64,000 nt of DNA from Nocardioides seonyuensis (GTDB lineage: Bacteria; Actinomycetota; Actinomycetes; Propionibacteriales; Nocardioidaceae): the NCBI RefSeq assembly GCF_004683965.1, contig NZ_CP038436.1:3844001-3908000 (forward strand), read 5' to 3'. Position 1 is the stretch's first letter. Each line of letters begins with the position of its first letter. The notes below the pieces were generated by a model. The model saw nothing but the letters and a program-made list of their open reading frames with translations, ran no database searches and was not told the DNA's origin. Shown here one piece after another: positions 24,093-32,372 of the stretch. The translations under genes were made by a program, and so were the position numbers.

Positions 24093-25628
24093 GTGGTCAT
24101 CACTGGAGGCGAGCGGGCGGCTGCGGCCATTGTCGGTGGGCTCGCCCTCGCTGCGGCATTCCCGCCCTTGTCTGCGCCGTGGCTCGCACCCCTCGGCCTG
24201 GTTGCCTTCTTCCTGGCTGTGGGTCACTGGGGCGTTCGCGCCGGGTCCCTGACCGGGTTCGTGTTCGGCCTGGCGTTCTTCGGCCCCACCCTGTGGTGGC
24301 TGGCGCAGGCGATCGCCCCTGCAGCTTGGGCGGCGATAGTGGCCCTGCAAGCGGGCTGGCTCGCACTGCTCGGTGCCGGAGTGGTGCTCGTGCGCCGTCT
24401 GCCGTACTGGCCCATTTGGGCGGCCGCCCTCTGGACTTCCGTCGAGGGGGCGCGGTCCGCAGTTCCCTGGGGCGGCCTGCCCTGGGGCCGCGTCGGCTAC
24501 ACCGCTGTAGAGACCCCATGGGCCGCCTCGCTTGCCCTGGTGGGTGTTGCTGGGACGAGTGCGCTCGTGGCACTGGTCGGTGCCATCCTCGCGGCAACGG
24601 TCGAGGCAATGCGCGAAAGACGCCCGGCGCTGGTTCTCACGCGCCCCATGCTGGTCTCATGCACGGTCGCCTCTGGTCTGCTCCTCGCGTCCACGACAGT
24701 CCTCCAGACGGGGCACGCAGACACCGAGTCTTCCCGGCGAAGTCCCACAGCGAGGGTTGCCGTAGTCCAGGGCGAAGTGCCTGGCACCGGCACAGACGTC
24801 GTCTCCCACCACCGCCAGGTCACCCGCACCCTGCTCGACGAGACGCGTCGACTGGCCCAGCTCCTCGGCCCCGAAGAGCCGCCTCCCGACCTGGCCGTGT
24901 GGCCGGAGAACGCCACCGCCGTGGATCCCGCCGCCGACTCCACGGCTCGAGAGGCGCTCCTCGCCGCAGCGGAGGCATCCCAGGCCCCGGTGCTGGCCGG
25001 GTCGGTGGTGGACGGCGTTTCTCCCTCGACGGCACTCAACCAGGGCATCGTGTGGACGGCCGACGGCGACCAGGGTCGCTACACCAAGCAACACCTCGTG
25101 CCGTTCGGCGAGTACGTCCCCTTGAGGTCCCTTGCGAGCCGGGTCTCCTCACGCGTGTCGGACATTCATCGCGACATGTTGCCCGGTCCTCCCAGTTCAC
25201 CCCTGAGGGCGGGCGGACTCGTGCTCGCCAACGCCCTCTGCTTCGATGTGGCATACGACGACGTCCTCCGAGAACAGGTCGCCCAAGGCGCCCAGTTGGC
25301 CGTCGTCCAGACAAGCAACGCCATGTTCCTCGGGACGGGACAGCAGGAGCAGCAGTGGATGATCACCCGTGCGCGCGCCATCGAGCTCGGGCGCCCCATC
25401 GTTGTCTCCTCGATGAACGGCATCTCCGGTGCAATCGCATCCGACGGAAGTGTCATCACGCGATTACCTGGCGTACGCGCAGCCAGCAAGATGGTCACGG
25501 TGCCGTTGATGACGGAGACCACTCCCGCCGTGCGCATGGGCTCGTGGCCGGCGCGCATGGTCTACGTCATGGCTTTCGTGGGGATCCTGACTGCGGGGAT
25601 TCGTGCTAGCCGCCGCAGAGGGCAATGA
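24093..25628 (+). CDS. lnt: Apolipoprotein N-acyltransferase
   Basis: Adds the third acyl chain to the N-terminal cysteine of lipoproteins at the outer face of the membrane. The 511-residue protein has five to six N-terminal TM helices (about 1-200), a carbon-nitrogen hydrolase domain (about 220-480) with the catalytic triad in AVWPENAT (Glu ~271), TKQHLVPFGEY (Lys ~331) and NALCFDVAY (Cys ~382), and a final TM helix. The GTG at 24093 has AGGAGG upstream; an ATG at 24072 is an alternative but lacks one. An extra lnt under BlaI control and on a mobile element is unusual. Confidence 0.93.
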   Translation: MVITGGERAAAAIVGGLALAAAFPPLSAPWLAPLGLVAFFLAVGHWGVRAGSLTGFVFGLAFFGPTLWWLAQAIAPAAWAAIVALQAGWLALLGAGVVLVRRLPYWPIWAAALWTSVEGARSAVPWGGLPWGRVGYTAVETPWAASLALVGVAGTSALVALVGAILAATVEAMRERRPALVLTRPMLVSCTVASGLLLASTTVLQTGHADTESSRRSPTARVAVVQGEVPGTGTDVVSHHRQVTRTLLDETRRLAQLLGPEEPPPDLAVWPENATAVDPAADSTAREALLAAAEASQAPVLAGSVVDGVSPSTALNQGIVWTADGDQGRYTKQHLVPFGEYVPLRSLASRVSSRVSDIHRDMLPGPPSSPLRAGGLVLANALCFDVAYDDVLREQVAQGAQLAVVQTSNAMFLGTGQQEQQWMITRARAIELGRPIVVSSMNGISGAIASDGSVITRLPGVRAASKMVTVPLMTETTPAVRMGSWPARMVYVMAFVGILTAGIRASRRRGQ

Positions 25629-25853
25629 ACTCAACGCGCCGTTCGACCGTGTTCGGCTCTTCGTGTGGTTCCGTGCCGGTTCGCGCCTGGAGGAAAGGCA
25701 AAGTCCGCCGCAGCGCCCGAGGAAAAGTGGCCTCCTCATCGCGACGGCCGCCCGCGTGCGCTGTTGGGACTTCTCCGAACCCCCATGCTGATCGGGTTCT
25801 CCCAGTACACGGTGACGTGTACGTGGTCCAGGTGATTGGCTGTGACGGAGCCA
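25340..25853. repeat. Segmental duplication, copy A
   Basis: Contains the 3' end of the intact lnt (from CAGGAGCAGCAGTGGATGAT), its downstream flank and a 48-bp piece (25806-25853) identical to the 3' end of the VldE-like gene at 27370-27417. Copy B is at 26945-27417 with matching blocks in the same order. Between the blocks, 25660-25800, the copies diverge. Confidence 0.75.
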
Positions 25854-26107
25854 GCTCGAACGCCTCGATCGACTCTGCGCAGGCGGTGCGCCCATCGTCG
25901 AGGGCAACGGTCAGTCCCCAGTGACGCCCTACCCGTTGCGGTTGGCCCAGCAGGCTACTCCCGGCCAATCAACTCCCGTGCCTGCCCGTTAGAGGACGGG
26001 GATACTTCCGCCGAGCGCGGCTTGTTGCTGGTCTCCTGGGTTGGGTTGGTACACATTCCGGACTGCCGTGCCTGGAGTCGCGGAGTCTTCTCGAGGAGTT
26101 CCAGCGA

Positions 26108-26527
26108 CTACTGCGTGACGAACTCCGTAACGTAGAGATCCATAACCTCACCGTGGTAGAGCTCCTCAATCTCAGCGGCGAGCTCCTCCTTCAGCTTCTT
26201 CCGCTGGTTGAGGTCAGAGAGCTCTGCGACGGTTCGGCCTGAGAACATCTCTATTGTGGCGTCGAGAGCTCTGCTGCCGTCCGCTTCCTCAGCCTCAACT
26301 GTGAGTTGCAGCGCGATTGCGATCCGCAGATAGCTTCCGGCTGCGAGGTTCAGCTGGATCGGCTCGAGAGTGACGACCTCGCCCGCGACTGGCTCAGGAT
26401 CCCCTTCAGCCTTCGGCTGGAGGACGAGAAAGTACGCTGCGGCAGCGACGGCGAGGAGGGCGACGATCGCGAGGATCTTCTTCTTGCCCTTCCTCGGCTC
26501 GTCGTCGGGCGTCGCAGACTTGGTCAT
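26108..26527 (-). CDS. fliL: Orphan flagellar basal-body protein FliL
   Basis: The 139-residue protein has a lysine-rich start, one TM helix (about residues 18-35) and a FliL domain with LEPIQLNLAAGSYLRIAI, ALDATIEMFSGRTVAEL and the closing HGEVMDLYVTEFVTQ, all typical of actinobacterial FliL. FliL stabilises the stator ring around the motor. No other flagellar gene lies nearby, so its role here is unclear. It is visibly more AT-rich than its neighbours and lies between the two copies of the duplicated segment. ATG start; full length. Confidence 0.85.
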   Translation of the reverse strand: MTKSATPDDEPRKGKKKILAIVALLAVAAAAYFLVLQPKAEGDPEPVAGEVVTLEPIQLNLAAGSYLRIAIALQLTVEAEEADGSRALDATIEMFSGRTVAELSDLNQRKKLKEELAAEIEELYHGEVMDLYVTEFVTQ

Positions 26528-26649
26528 AGTGGTGCTTCCTGGTCAGAGGGTCCCGGCGAGTCATCGCTGTTGATCAGACCGATCGGCCCGGGCACACTGT
26601 TCTTGAGGACTTCGAAGGCAGCCTCTTCGAATCGAGCACATCCGGGCCG

Positions 26650-26940
26650 ACGTCGTCGACCGCGGGTGCGATTAGCGCCTTTGCCGTGGTCACCTTCGCC
26701 AACGGTCGACAACATCGGGGTCACGTGCCGGTGTTCCTCGCGGTCGGAACGGGCGCGCTCGTGGCCTATTGCGTCGTGTTCCTGGGCCAGGTCGTCGTCT
26801 TCGTCCTTGCCGCCAAGATCGTGGCGACCCGCAAACCGATCGCAGAGGTTCTGGAGCGCTGGGAACACATCTTGTTCCCGCTCGTCCTCATCCTGATTGG
26901 CCTCGTCATCCCGATCGAAGGCGGCGCGTTCGGTCCTCGG
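26650..26940 (+). pseudogene. Truncated CadD-type cadmium resistance transporter
   Basis: The frame reads GAISAFAVVTFANG, then VPVFLAVGTG and ERWEHILFPLVLILIGLVI, then EGGAFG, the second half of CadD family exporters. The N-terminal TM helices and start are missing. Around 26700 an extra C and a missing base shift the frame for about six codons, so the conserved GDNIGV is read as RQHRGH and then recovers. The reading continues out of family into duplicated lnt sequence at about 26945. Confidence 0.7.
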
Positions 26941-26944
26941 GACC

Positions 26945-27417
26945 GGACAGCAGAAGCAGCAGTGAATGATCACGCGGGCCCGCGCCATAGAACCCGGACG
27001 CACCGTCGTCGTCTCCTCGATGAACGGCATCTCCGGTGCGATCGCACCCGACGGAACAGTGATCACACGACTGCCCGCCGCAGGCGCAGCGAGCGCGGTG
27101 GTTACCGTCCCTGTGATGAGCACGACGACTCCCGCCGTCCGCATGGGACGGTGGCGGGGCGCGCGTGGCCTACGTCATGGCTTTCGTAGGGATCCTGACT
27201 GCGGGGATTCGTGCTAGCCGCCGCAGGCGGCAATGAACTCAACGCCCCGTTCGACGGTGTTCAGCTCTTCGTGTGGTTCGGTGGCGGTTCTTGCGCGGTG
27301 GATGGGCGACGTCAGTGAATCGCCTCGCAGTAGGGCAAGCTCGAGTGGACGTGACAACCGCAGATTCAGTACACGGTGACGTGTACGTGGTCCAGGTGAT
27401 TGGCTGTGACGGAGCCA
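26945..27417. repeat. Segmental duplication, copy B
   Basis: Matches copy A (25340-25853) in order: lnt 3' coding block, the shared downstream block GCTAGCCGCCGCAG with CAATGAACTCAACGC, and the 48-bp end block, which here is the 3' end of an intact gene. Copy B holds the complete VldE-like gene; copy A holds the complete lnt. Confidence 0.75.
26950..27234 (+). pseudogene. 3' fragment of a second lnt
   Basis: Encodes MITRARAIEPGRTVVVSSMN, GISGAIAPDG and VVTVPVMSTTTPAVRMG, the end of Lnt, about 85% alike to the intact copy by eye. A frameshift near 27155 breaks the last TM helix. The catalytic Glu, Lys and Cys regions are absent. Fused by rearrangement to the cadD remnant. Confidence 0.75.
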
Positions 27418-28409
27418 CGGTCGGCCATACTCCGCCAACCCTCGCCCGCGCGTTCCACGGACCAGATCTTGCGGGCGTGGATCAGGTACTCGATGCCAAG
27501 TTCGCCATAGTTGGCCCGGAGGAAGTTGGCGACCTCCCAGCCTGTCGCGCCGCTCACCATGATGTCCATGGCGCGACCCTGCCCGTGCTCACCGTCGCTA
27601 CGCCATGTCCCGTAGGACGTGATCTCTGGCCAGTTCGAACACACGGCATCGAAGATGTCATAGAGCGAAGGTCGCCCGGCGTCTATCGCAGTGCCGTTGG
27701 CGCACACCCCCCCGAGGGACGGACCTGTCTCCGGCGGGGCCGGCTTCTCAGCACTGAGGTAGGCGGCCGTGACCCAGCGGGAAGTACCGCCGATGACGAT
27801 TTCCGCGCGGTCAGCCTCGCGGCGTCCGGTGACAAGAACGTGCTTTCGCTCCTCAACGAGGCCGACCTTGGCGGCATCCTGACCAGGGCCGTTCCAGAGG
27901 TTCAGATCCGCGGTGGTCCAGAGCTTCGAGTCGGCGCCTCGTACGGCGCTCAGAGTGGCGCGAGCATCCATCAGCCCGGTCCTGTTGCGGCCTTGTGCGT
28001 TCCCGACCCCACGTCGCGAGCGGGCTCTGGTACCAGCGGTAGATCGCGTCTGCGACCGTGACACGGTGAGGTCCCGCCGGTGCACGAGGGCCGTGTGGCT
28101 CGGGAGCGTGCGTGAGATCGTGGAGCCGACCGAGGACGCCAGAAGATCCTGGTCGGACGTGCCGGGTTCGGCGTTGAGCACGCCCATAGTGACGGCTGAC
28201 AAGGTGGCGACGATGGCGACAGGGGCGGCCACCAGGGCGGCCCGAGAGAAACTGCCGGCAGGGGTTTCCCGCTTGTGGCGATGCTGAGCCACGGCGCTGA
28301 TCCTTTGCTGTGTGCTGACGGGGGAGGTGCTGCCGCTTCCAGGGGAACCGGCAGTCCGGAGCGCGGGCACGATCACCGAGTGAAGCACAGCAACCCCAGC
28401 CTGTCTCAA
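27366..28409 (-). CDS. Secreted/anchored SH3-like protein with VldE/ARB_07466-type C-terminal domain
   Basis: The 347-residue reading has a TM or signal segment at about 57-80 (AALVAAPVAIVATLSAVTMG), a linker, an SH3-like region (about 160-220, with LWTTADLNLWNGPG and WVTAAYLS) and a C-terminal domain (about 235-347) with YGTWRSDGEHGQGRAMDIM and NHLDHVHVTVY. His and Asp in these motifs resemble zinc ligands of M15/LAS peptidase-like folds, so a cell-wall role is likely, perhaps opening the envelope for transfer. A GTG near residue 40 is an alternative start. The same module is common on actinobacterial mobile elements. Confidence 0.8.
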   Translation of the reverse strand: MRQAGVAVLHSVIVPALRTAGSPGSGSTSPVSTQQRISAVAQHRHKRETPAGSFSRAALVAAPVAIVATLSAVTMGVLNAEPGTSDQDLLASSVGSTISRTLPSHTALVHRRDLTVSRSQTRSTAGTRARSRRGVGNAQGRNRTGLMDARATLSAVRGADSKLWTTADLNLWNGPGQDAAKVGLVEERKHVLVTGRREADRAEIVIGGTSRWVTAAYLSAEKPAPPETGPSLGGVCANGTAIDAGRPSLYDIFDAVCSNWPEITSYGTWRSDGEHGQGRAMDIMVSGATGWEVANFLRANYGELGIEYLIHARKIWSVERAGEGWRSMADRGSVTANHLDHVHVTVY

Positions 28410-28443
28410 TCTGCACCGAGGAACCCGTCATCAATGCTTGATG

Positions 28444-28485
28444 AGTGAGCCGCTCCATGACTTCGGGGATCTTCAGCAGCAGGGT
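28444..28485 (-). pseudogene. Possible excisionase/HTH remnant
   Basis: Fourteen codons read TLLLKIPEVMERL, like the start of MerR-type excisionases (LLTVPEVxxRL). A stop directly precedes and the sequence then leaves the family. The rest of 28410-28664 shows nothing recognisable. Confidence 0.2.
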
Positions 28486-28664
28486 CTATCTCCACTCCTC
28501 GCGCTTCGTGGCTCTTCAAGCGCGTTGGGGTCGGCGAGCAGACAGCCCGCCAGGACGTCGAGCCAGGCAACCGGGCCAATGGCACCTCGTCGAACCCGAC
28601 GCGTCCGGCATTTTGCAGAACATCTTGCAACCACAATGACGTAGCGGCGTCTTCGGGAGCTAGC

Positions 28665-29555
28665 CGGCGGGGAGTACGGCACTCCCCCGGCGACGTGGCG
28701 CGACGCGACGGACGACCACGGAGCTGTCCATACGGACGTCAGTGATTCGCCACCGGTCACGTTCTTGACCCACCCAGACGACAGTGCCCGCAGGCTTCGG
28801 TCGCTGCGGCGGGTCACCACAACATCGCTGACAGAGGCGCGTGCTCCGTTAGCCAGTTGGATCTCGTTGGCGCCGTCCGCCCCTTCGAGGACCAGTCGCT
28901 CGGCTCGCGTCCGTTCGTTGAGCACGTACAGCGTGTGCCGGCTCGGTCACGAGAACGCTGGCTAGGCCACCCTGAGTGTCGACACACCACGCCTCGTAGA
29001 CGTCGTCGAGCCTGTGGTAGGTATCGCCCTCCCGGATCCGATGCTCACGGGCGTAGGTGGAGATCACGTCCACATTGCCGCTTCGCAGATCCATTTAGGC
29101 TGCCTTCTCCCACTCGTTGCGGGTGCGATGAATTGCTGGGAGTTGCGCGGCGTCTGGGCGTTTGGTCCACCCAGGAGCCCGAAGGCTCCGCCAGCGTCGA
29201 CCGACTGCACTGGCTCGGGTCCCAACTAGGAGGACCTTCGCGCCGGCAGCCGCAGCTAGCCCGCTGATCCGATGGAGCGTCGTAGTCCCGGCCAGTGTCG
29301 CCTCGTCGACGAGCACGAGTTGGTTGGCGCGGAACCCCGCGTTTCCGTGGCCGAACTCGTGGAGCCACTTAGCTGTGTTATCGCAGCGACTCCGAGGTCG
29401 TCCGCCAGGGCTTGGACAGTGCGGCCGAAGGCGCCAGCCCCACGACGTTCCCCTGCCCATCCTCGGCCAGCCAAGTGAGTCGGAGCGCTCGCATCGCGGT
29501 GGTCTTTCCGGCGCCAGCGGGGCCGGCCATCAGACCAGCCGTCTTGTCCCCCTGG
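28665..29555 (-). pseudogene. Broken MobF relaxase/helicase copy
   Basis: Reverse-strand blocks match the intact relaxase (32373-35894) in order: Walker A GPAGAGKTTAMRALR (about 29500), NTAKWLHEF, VDEATLAGTTTL, then DLRSGN, AHAVRA, NERTRAERLV and SSGWVKN. At least four lesions are visible: a frameshift near 29250, a TAA at 29097 (WEKAA-stop), frameshifts near 28927 and 28770. The N-terminal relaxase half and the C-terminus are gone. A non-functional relic, probably of an earlier related element. Confidence 0.85.
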
Positions 29556-29651
29556 CCGAGAGAACTTGTTCACCGTGCCGCTCGAAGACCAGGTTCTGCT
29601 TCCCATGTTCCAGTTCGAGGTGGCGTCATCGCGTCGTGGGACACTTCGCGC

Positions 29652-30287
29652 ATGAGAACTGCCGCGACGGGGTTGCGCTGGGCGCGCGCAACGACTGTTG
29701 CGACGGCAGCGACGGTGGTGGCTCTCGCTGCACACCTCGGTGCCGACGGGTCCGCTCCCTCGTCTCCGGTGCTGGCGTTCCTCGTCCTTGCCCTGACGGC
29801 GGCACTCGCACCGTTCCTCGCCCGTCCGGCCTCCAGCACACGGATCGTCCTGCTCACGGTGGTCGGCCAGTTCGTCGCCCACGCGACCCTCACGCTGGCA
29901 GCCGCTCAGGAGAGCGGCGCGAGCAGCCCTACTCACGTCATGTCAGGTGGAGCGCTGGGGGGTGCCCACCACGCCCACGCCAGCACGACGGCGGGGAGCA
30001 GCGTCGTGACTCAACTGTCCGAGCTGGTCTTCGCTGCTGACGCTCGCATGCTGCTCGCCCATACCGCCGCGGCCGTCGTGGTCGGAGTGTGGCTCGCGGC
30101 CGGCGACCGAGCCGTGTGGACCCTCGCGAGCCTCATCTGGCGCGCTCTGGTCCTGCCACTGCTGCCGCTACCAGCCTCGCCCGCGCCGGTGCGAGCAACG
30201 GCCTCGGGTGCGCTCGGCATGCTGCTGCCGCGCATTGAGGTTGGAAGCGTCGTACGCCGCGGACCACCACACCTCCTTCCCGTCTGA
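29652..30287 (+). CDS. Hypothetical polytopic membrane protein
   Basis: The 211-residue protein has about five TM helices (near 5-28, 38-55, 62-82, 120-150) and a histidine-rich extracytoplasmic loop (GGAHHAHAS, ~105-113) that could bind a metal. I do not recognise a named family. It starts with ATG just after the broken relaxase and lies 96 nt before a PepSY gene. Pairs of this kind occur with copper or heme-iron uptake genes in actinobacteria, so metal handling is a reasonable guess, not a finding. Confidence 0.7.
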   Translation: MRTAATGLRWARATTVATAATVVALAAHLGADGSAPSSPVLAFLVLALTAALAPFLARPASSTRIVLLTVVGQFVAHATLTLAAAQESGASSPTHVMSGGALGGAHHAHASTTAGSSVVTQLSELVFAADARMLLAHTAAAVVVGVWLAAGDRAVWTLASLIWRALVLPLLPLPASPAPVRATASGALGMLLPRIEVGSVVRRGPPHLLPV

Positions 30288-30383
30288 GACTTCCACACGC
30301 CACCCGCCGACTGGTACCCCGCACCCCGGCGGCCGTCGGCGCGTCCCGTCCCGCCAGGCCCTCCGGGCCCACCGAGGAGACCC

Positions 30384-31781
30384 ATGACCCAGCTCGACCC
30401 GCGCCCGCCCGCGCAGCCAGCCCCGCCACGCTCCCAAGCCCGCGCCAGGTCCGGCGGCTGGTTCCGCGCCGTGTGGCGCTGGCACTTCTTCGCCAGCATC
30501 GTCGTCGTTCCCGTCCTGCTGGTGCTCGCCACCACCGGCCTCATCTACCTGTTCCGCTTCCAGCTCGAGCCACTCCTGCACCCGGACCTGTTCCACGCGA
30601 ACCAGCCAGCCGGGATGGACTTCACCCAGCCCTACAGCGCCCAGCTCGACGCCGCCGAGCGGGCCTATCCCGACGCCACCCTCCTGGCGCTGGCGGAGCC
30701 TCGGACGGAGGAGCGCGCCACCGTCATCACCGCCGAGATGCCCGACGGGTCACCCCGCGAGATCTTCGTCAACCCGTGGGGCGCCGACGTTCTCGGGTCG
30801 CTGAACCCCGACACCACCCTGAGCGGATACGCCGTCCGTCTCCACGCCGACTTGATGTCGGGGGTGTGGGGTGACCGGCTCATGGAGCTCGGCGCCTGCT
30901 GGGCCCTCGTCACCGCTCTGCTCGGCTACTACCTGTTCTGGCGCGGACGCCGTGCCCGTTCGCGCAAACCGAAAACCCTGAGGTCGTGGCACGCCCGCAT
31001 CGGGGCCGTGGCCGGCGTCGGGTTGGTGACTCTGCTGGTCTCCGGGCTACCGTGGACCGGGTTCTGGGGAGCCCAGGTCCAGGAGCTCGCCACCAACCAA
31101 GGCACCTCCATGTGGAGCCTCGACCACGGCGCCGAGTCCAACCCCGCCTCCACCCTCGATGAGTCCCTGCCGCACAGCCACGCGGTGCCCTGGGGGTCCG
31201 GGAAGACGGAGGTTCCCCAGTCGGACGACGAAGGCCACGAGGGCGCCGTCGCGAACGTCGACACCGCCATCGAGGTCGCGGCCGGTGAAGGACTGCGGCA
31301 CCCGATGACGGTCGCGCTGCCCGACGGTGACGACGGCGTCTTCTCCGCCATCGGCTATGCCTTCGACGCACCCTCAGACGAGCAGACCGTCCACGTGGAT
31401 CGGTTCGGCGGCGAGGTCGTGTCGACCTACGGCTACGACGACTACCCGCTGCTCGCCAAGGTGGTCGCCCAAGGCATCGGCCTGCACGAAGGCCGCTCCC
31501 TCGGCCTGGTGACGTTCTGGGCCTCCGCGCTCATGTGCGGAGTCATCATCGCCTCGTGCGTGACCGGCCCGCTGATGTGGTGGCGGCGCCGCCGCGGCGC
31601 TGGCCTTGATGCGCCCCGCGGACGGATGCCGGTTGCGGGGTCGCCATGGCTTCTGGCCGGGCTGGTGGTGCTCGGCGTGCTGCTGCCGTTCTTCGGGGTG
31701 ACGCTGCTCGCCGTCCTGGTGTTCGACCAGCTGGTGGTGCGCCGGCTGCCGGTCATGACGAGGTGGCTCGGCGCGCAGTAG
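30384..31781 (+). CDS. PepSY-associated TM protein
   Basis: The 465-residue membrane protein belongs to the PepSY_TM (DUF337-like) family: TM1 at about 33-55 with the WHFFASIVVVPVLLVLATTG opening, an external PepSY-like domain, TM2-TM3 (~175-225) and a C-terminal TM pair (~380-460). Typical segments are RLHADLMSGVWGDRLMELGA and a HARIG turn. Relatives include reductase-like partners in siderophore/heme or copper systems. The ATG follows GAGGAG. Probably co-expressed with the upstream membrane gene. Confidence 0.88.
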   Translation: MTQLDPRPPAQPAPPRSQARARSGGWFRAVWRWHFFASIVVVPVLLVLATTGLIYLFRFQLEPLLHPDLFHANQPAGMDFTQPYSAQLDAAERAYPDATLLALAEPRTEERATVITAEMPDGSPREIFVNPWGADVLGSLNPDTTLSGYAVRLHADLMSGVWGDRLMELGACWALVTALLGYYLFWRGRRARSRKPKTLRSWHARIGAVAGVGLVTLLVSGLPWTGFWGAQVQELATNQGTSMWSLDHGAESNPASTLDESLPHSHAVPWGSGKTEVPQSDDEGHEGAVANVDTAIEVAAGEGLRHPMTVALPDGDDGVFSAIGYAFDAPSDEQTVHVDRFGGEVVSTYGYDDYPLLAKVVAQGIGLHEGRSLGLVTFWASALMCGVIIASCVTGPLMWWRRRRGAGLDAPRGRMPVAGSPWLLAGLVVLGVLLPFFGVTLLAVLVFDQLVVRRLPVMTRWLGAQ

Positions 31782-31804
31782 GCGAACCGCGAGGGTGCTC
31801 ACAG

Positions 31805-31848
31805 GATGGCGGGACAGATGACGGACCGGGGGTTCCCTGCCCGCCATC
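31805..31848. terminator. Hairpin between convergent genes
   Basis: GATGGCGGG pairs with CCCGCCATC across a 26-nt loop (three more pairs after one bulged base). It lies 24 nt after the PepSY stop and may end transcription from both sides. Confidence 0.45.
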
Positions 31849-31912
31849 TGCGGGCCACGTCCCGGTCTCCTTCCCCCTCCCCGACCGGATGCTCGCGCGT
31901 TGAAGGGTGGAA

Positions 31913-32269
31913 TCACCGAACAAGTCGCCCCACCTGGTTGCCTAACGTCGTCGTACGCGCGCTCACGACGTGCACGACCCGACGAACCGCGGTGATGCAT
32001 GCCAAGAGTCCGAGTCTGATGGAGTCCCACGCGAGTATGGGAACGATCAGGTTCATCCAGCCGGGCGCGCCGTGCACGACTGCCTCCGCGACTACGTGCA
32101 TCGCCATGAGAAGGGTCGCAGCCAGAAGAGTCAGCCCGGCCGCTGTTCGCCAGCGCGGAGCCGCCGCACGCACACGTGGAATCGAGACGTTGGCGGGTGC
32201 GTTCAACTGGAGGTAGTCGTACACGCGCGCCACGACGAACACAACGGGCAGCATGACCAGAAGAAGCAT
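31913..32269 (-). CDS. Hypothetical small membrane protein downstream of the relaxase
   Basis: The 118-residue product has a TM helix at the N-terminus (MLLLVMLPVVFVVARVYDYL), two central TM helices (about 38-60 and 68-92) and a basic end. ATG at 32269 is chosen because GGAGGAGAT directly precedes it; the longer reading overlaps the relaxase. It follows the relaxase on the same strand by 103 nt, so co-transcription and a transfer-related role are possible. No family recognised. Confidence 0.65.
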   Translation of the reverse strand: MLLLVMLPVVFVVARVYDYLQLNAPANVSIPRVRAAAPRWRTAAGLTLLAATLLMAMHVVAEAVVHGAPGWMNLIVPILAWDSIRLGLLACITAVRRVVHVVSARTTTLGNQVGRLVR

Positions 32270-32372
32270 GATCTCCTCCGCGGTGCGGGAATGGGGCTCC
32301 CTGCGTACGCCTGCCCACGACGCGGGACGGCATGTCGCGCCCGGTCCTGTGGAGAAGCCGGGTAACGGCGCT

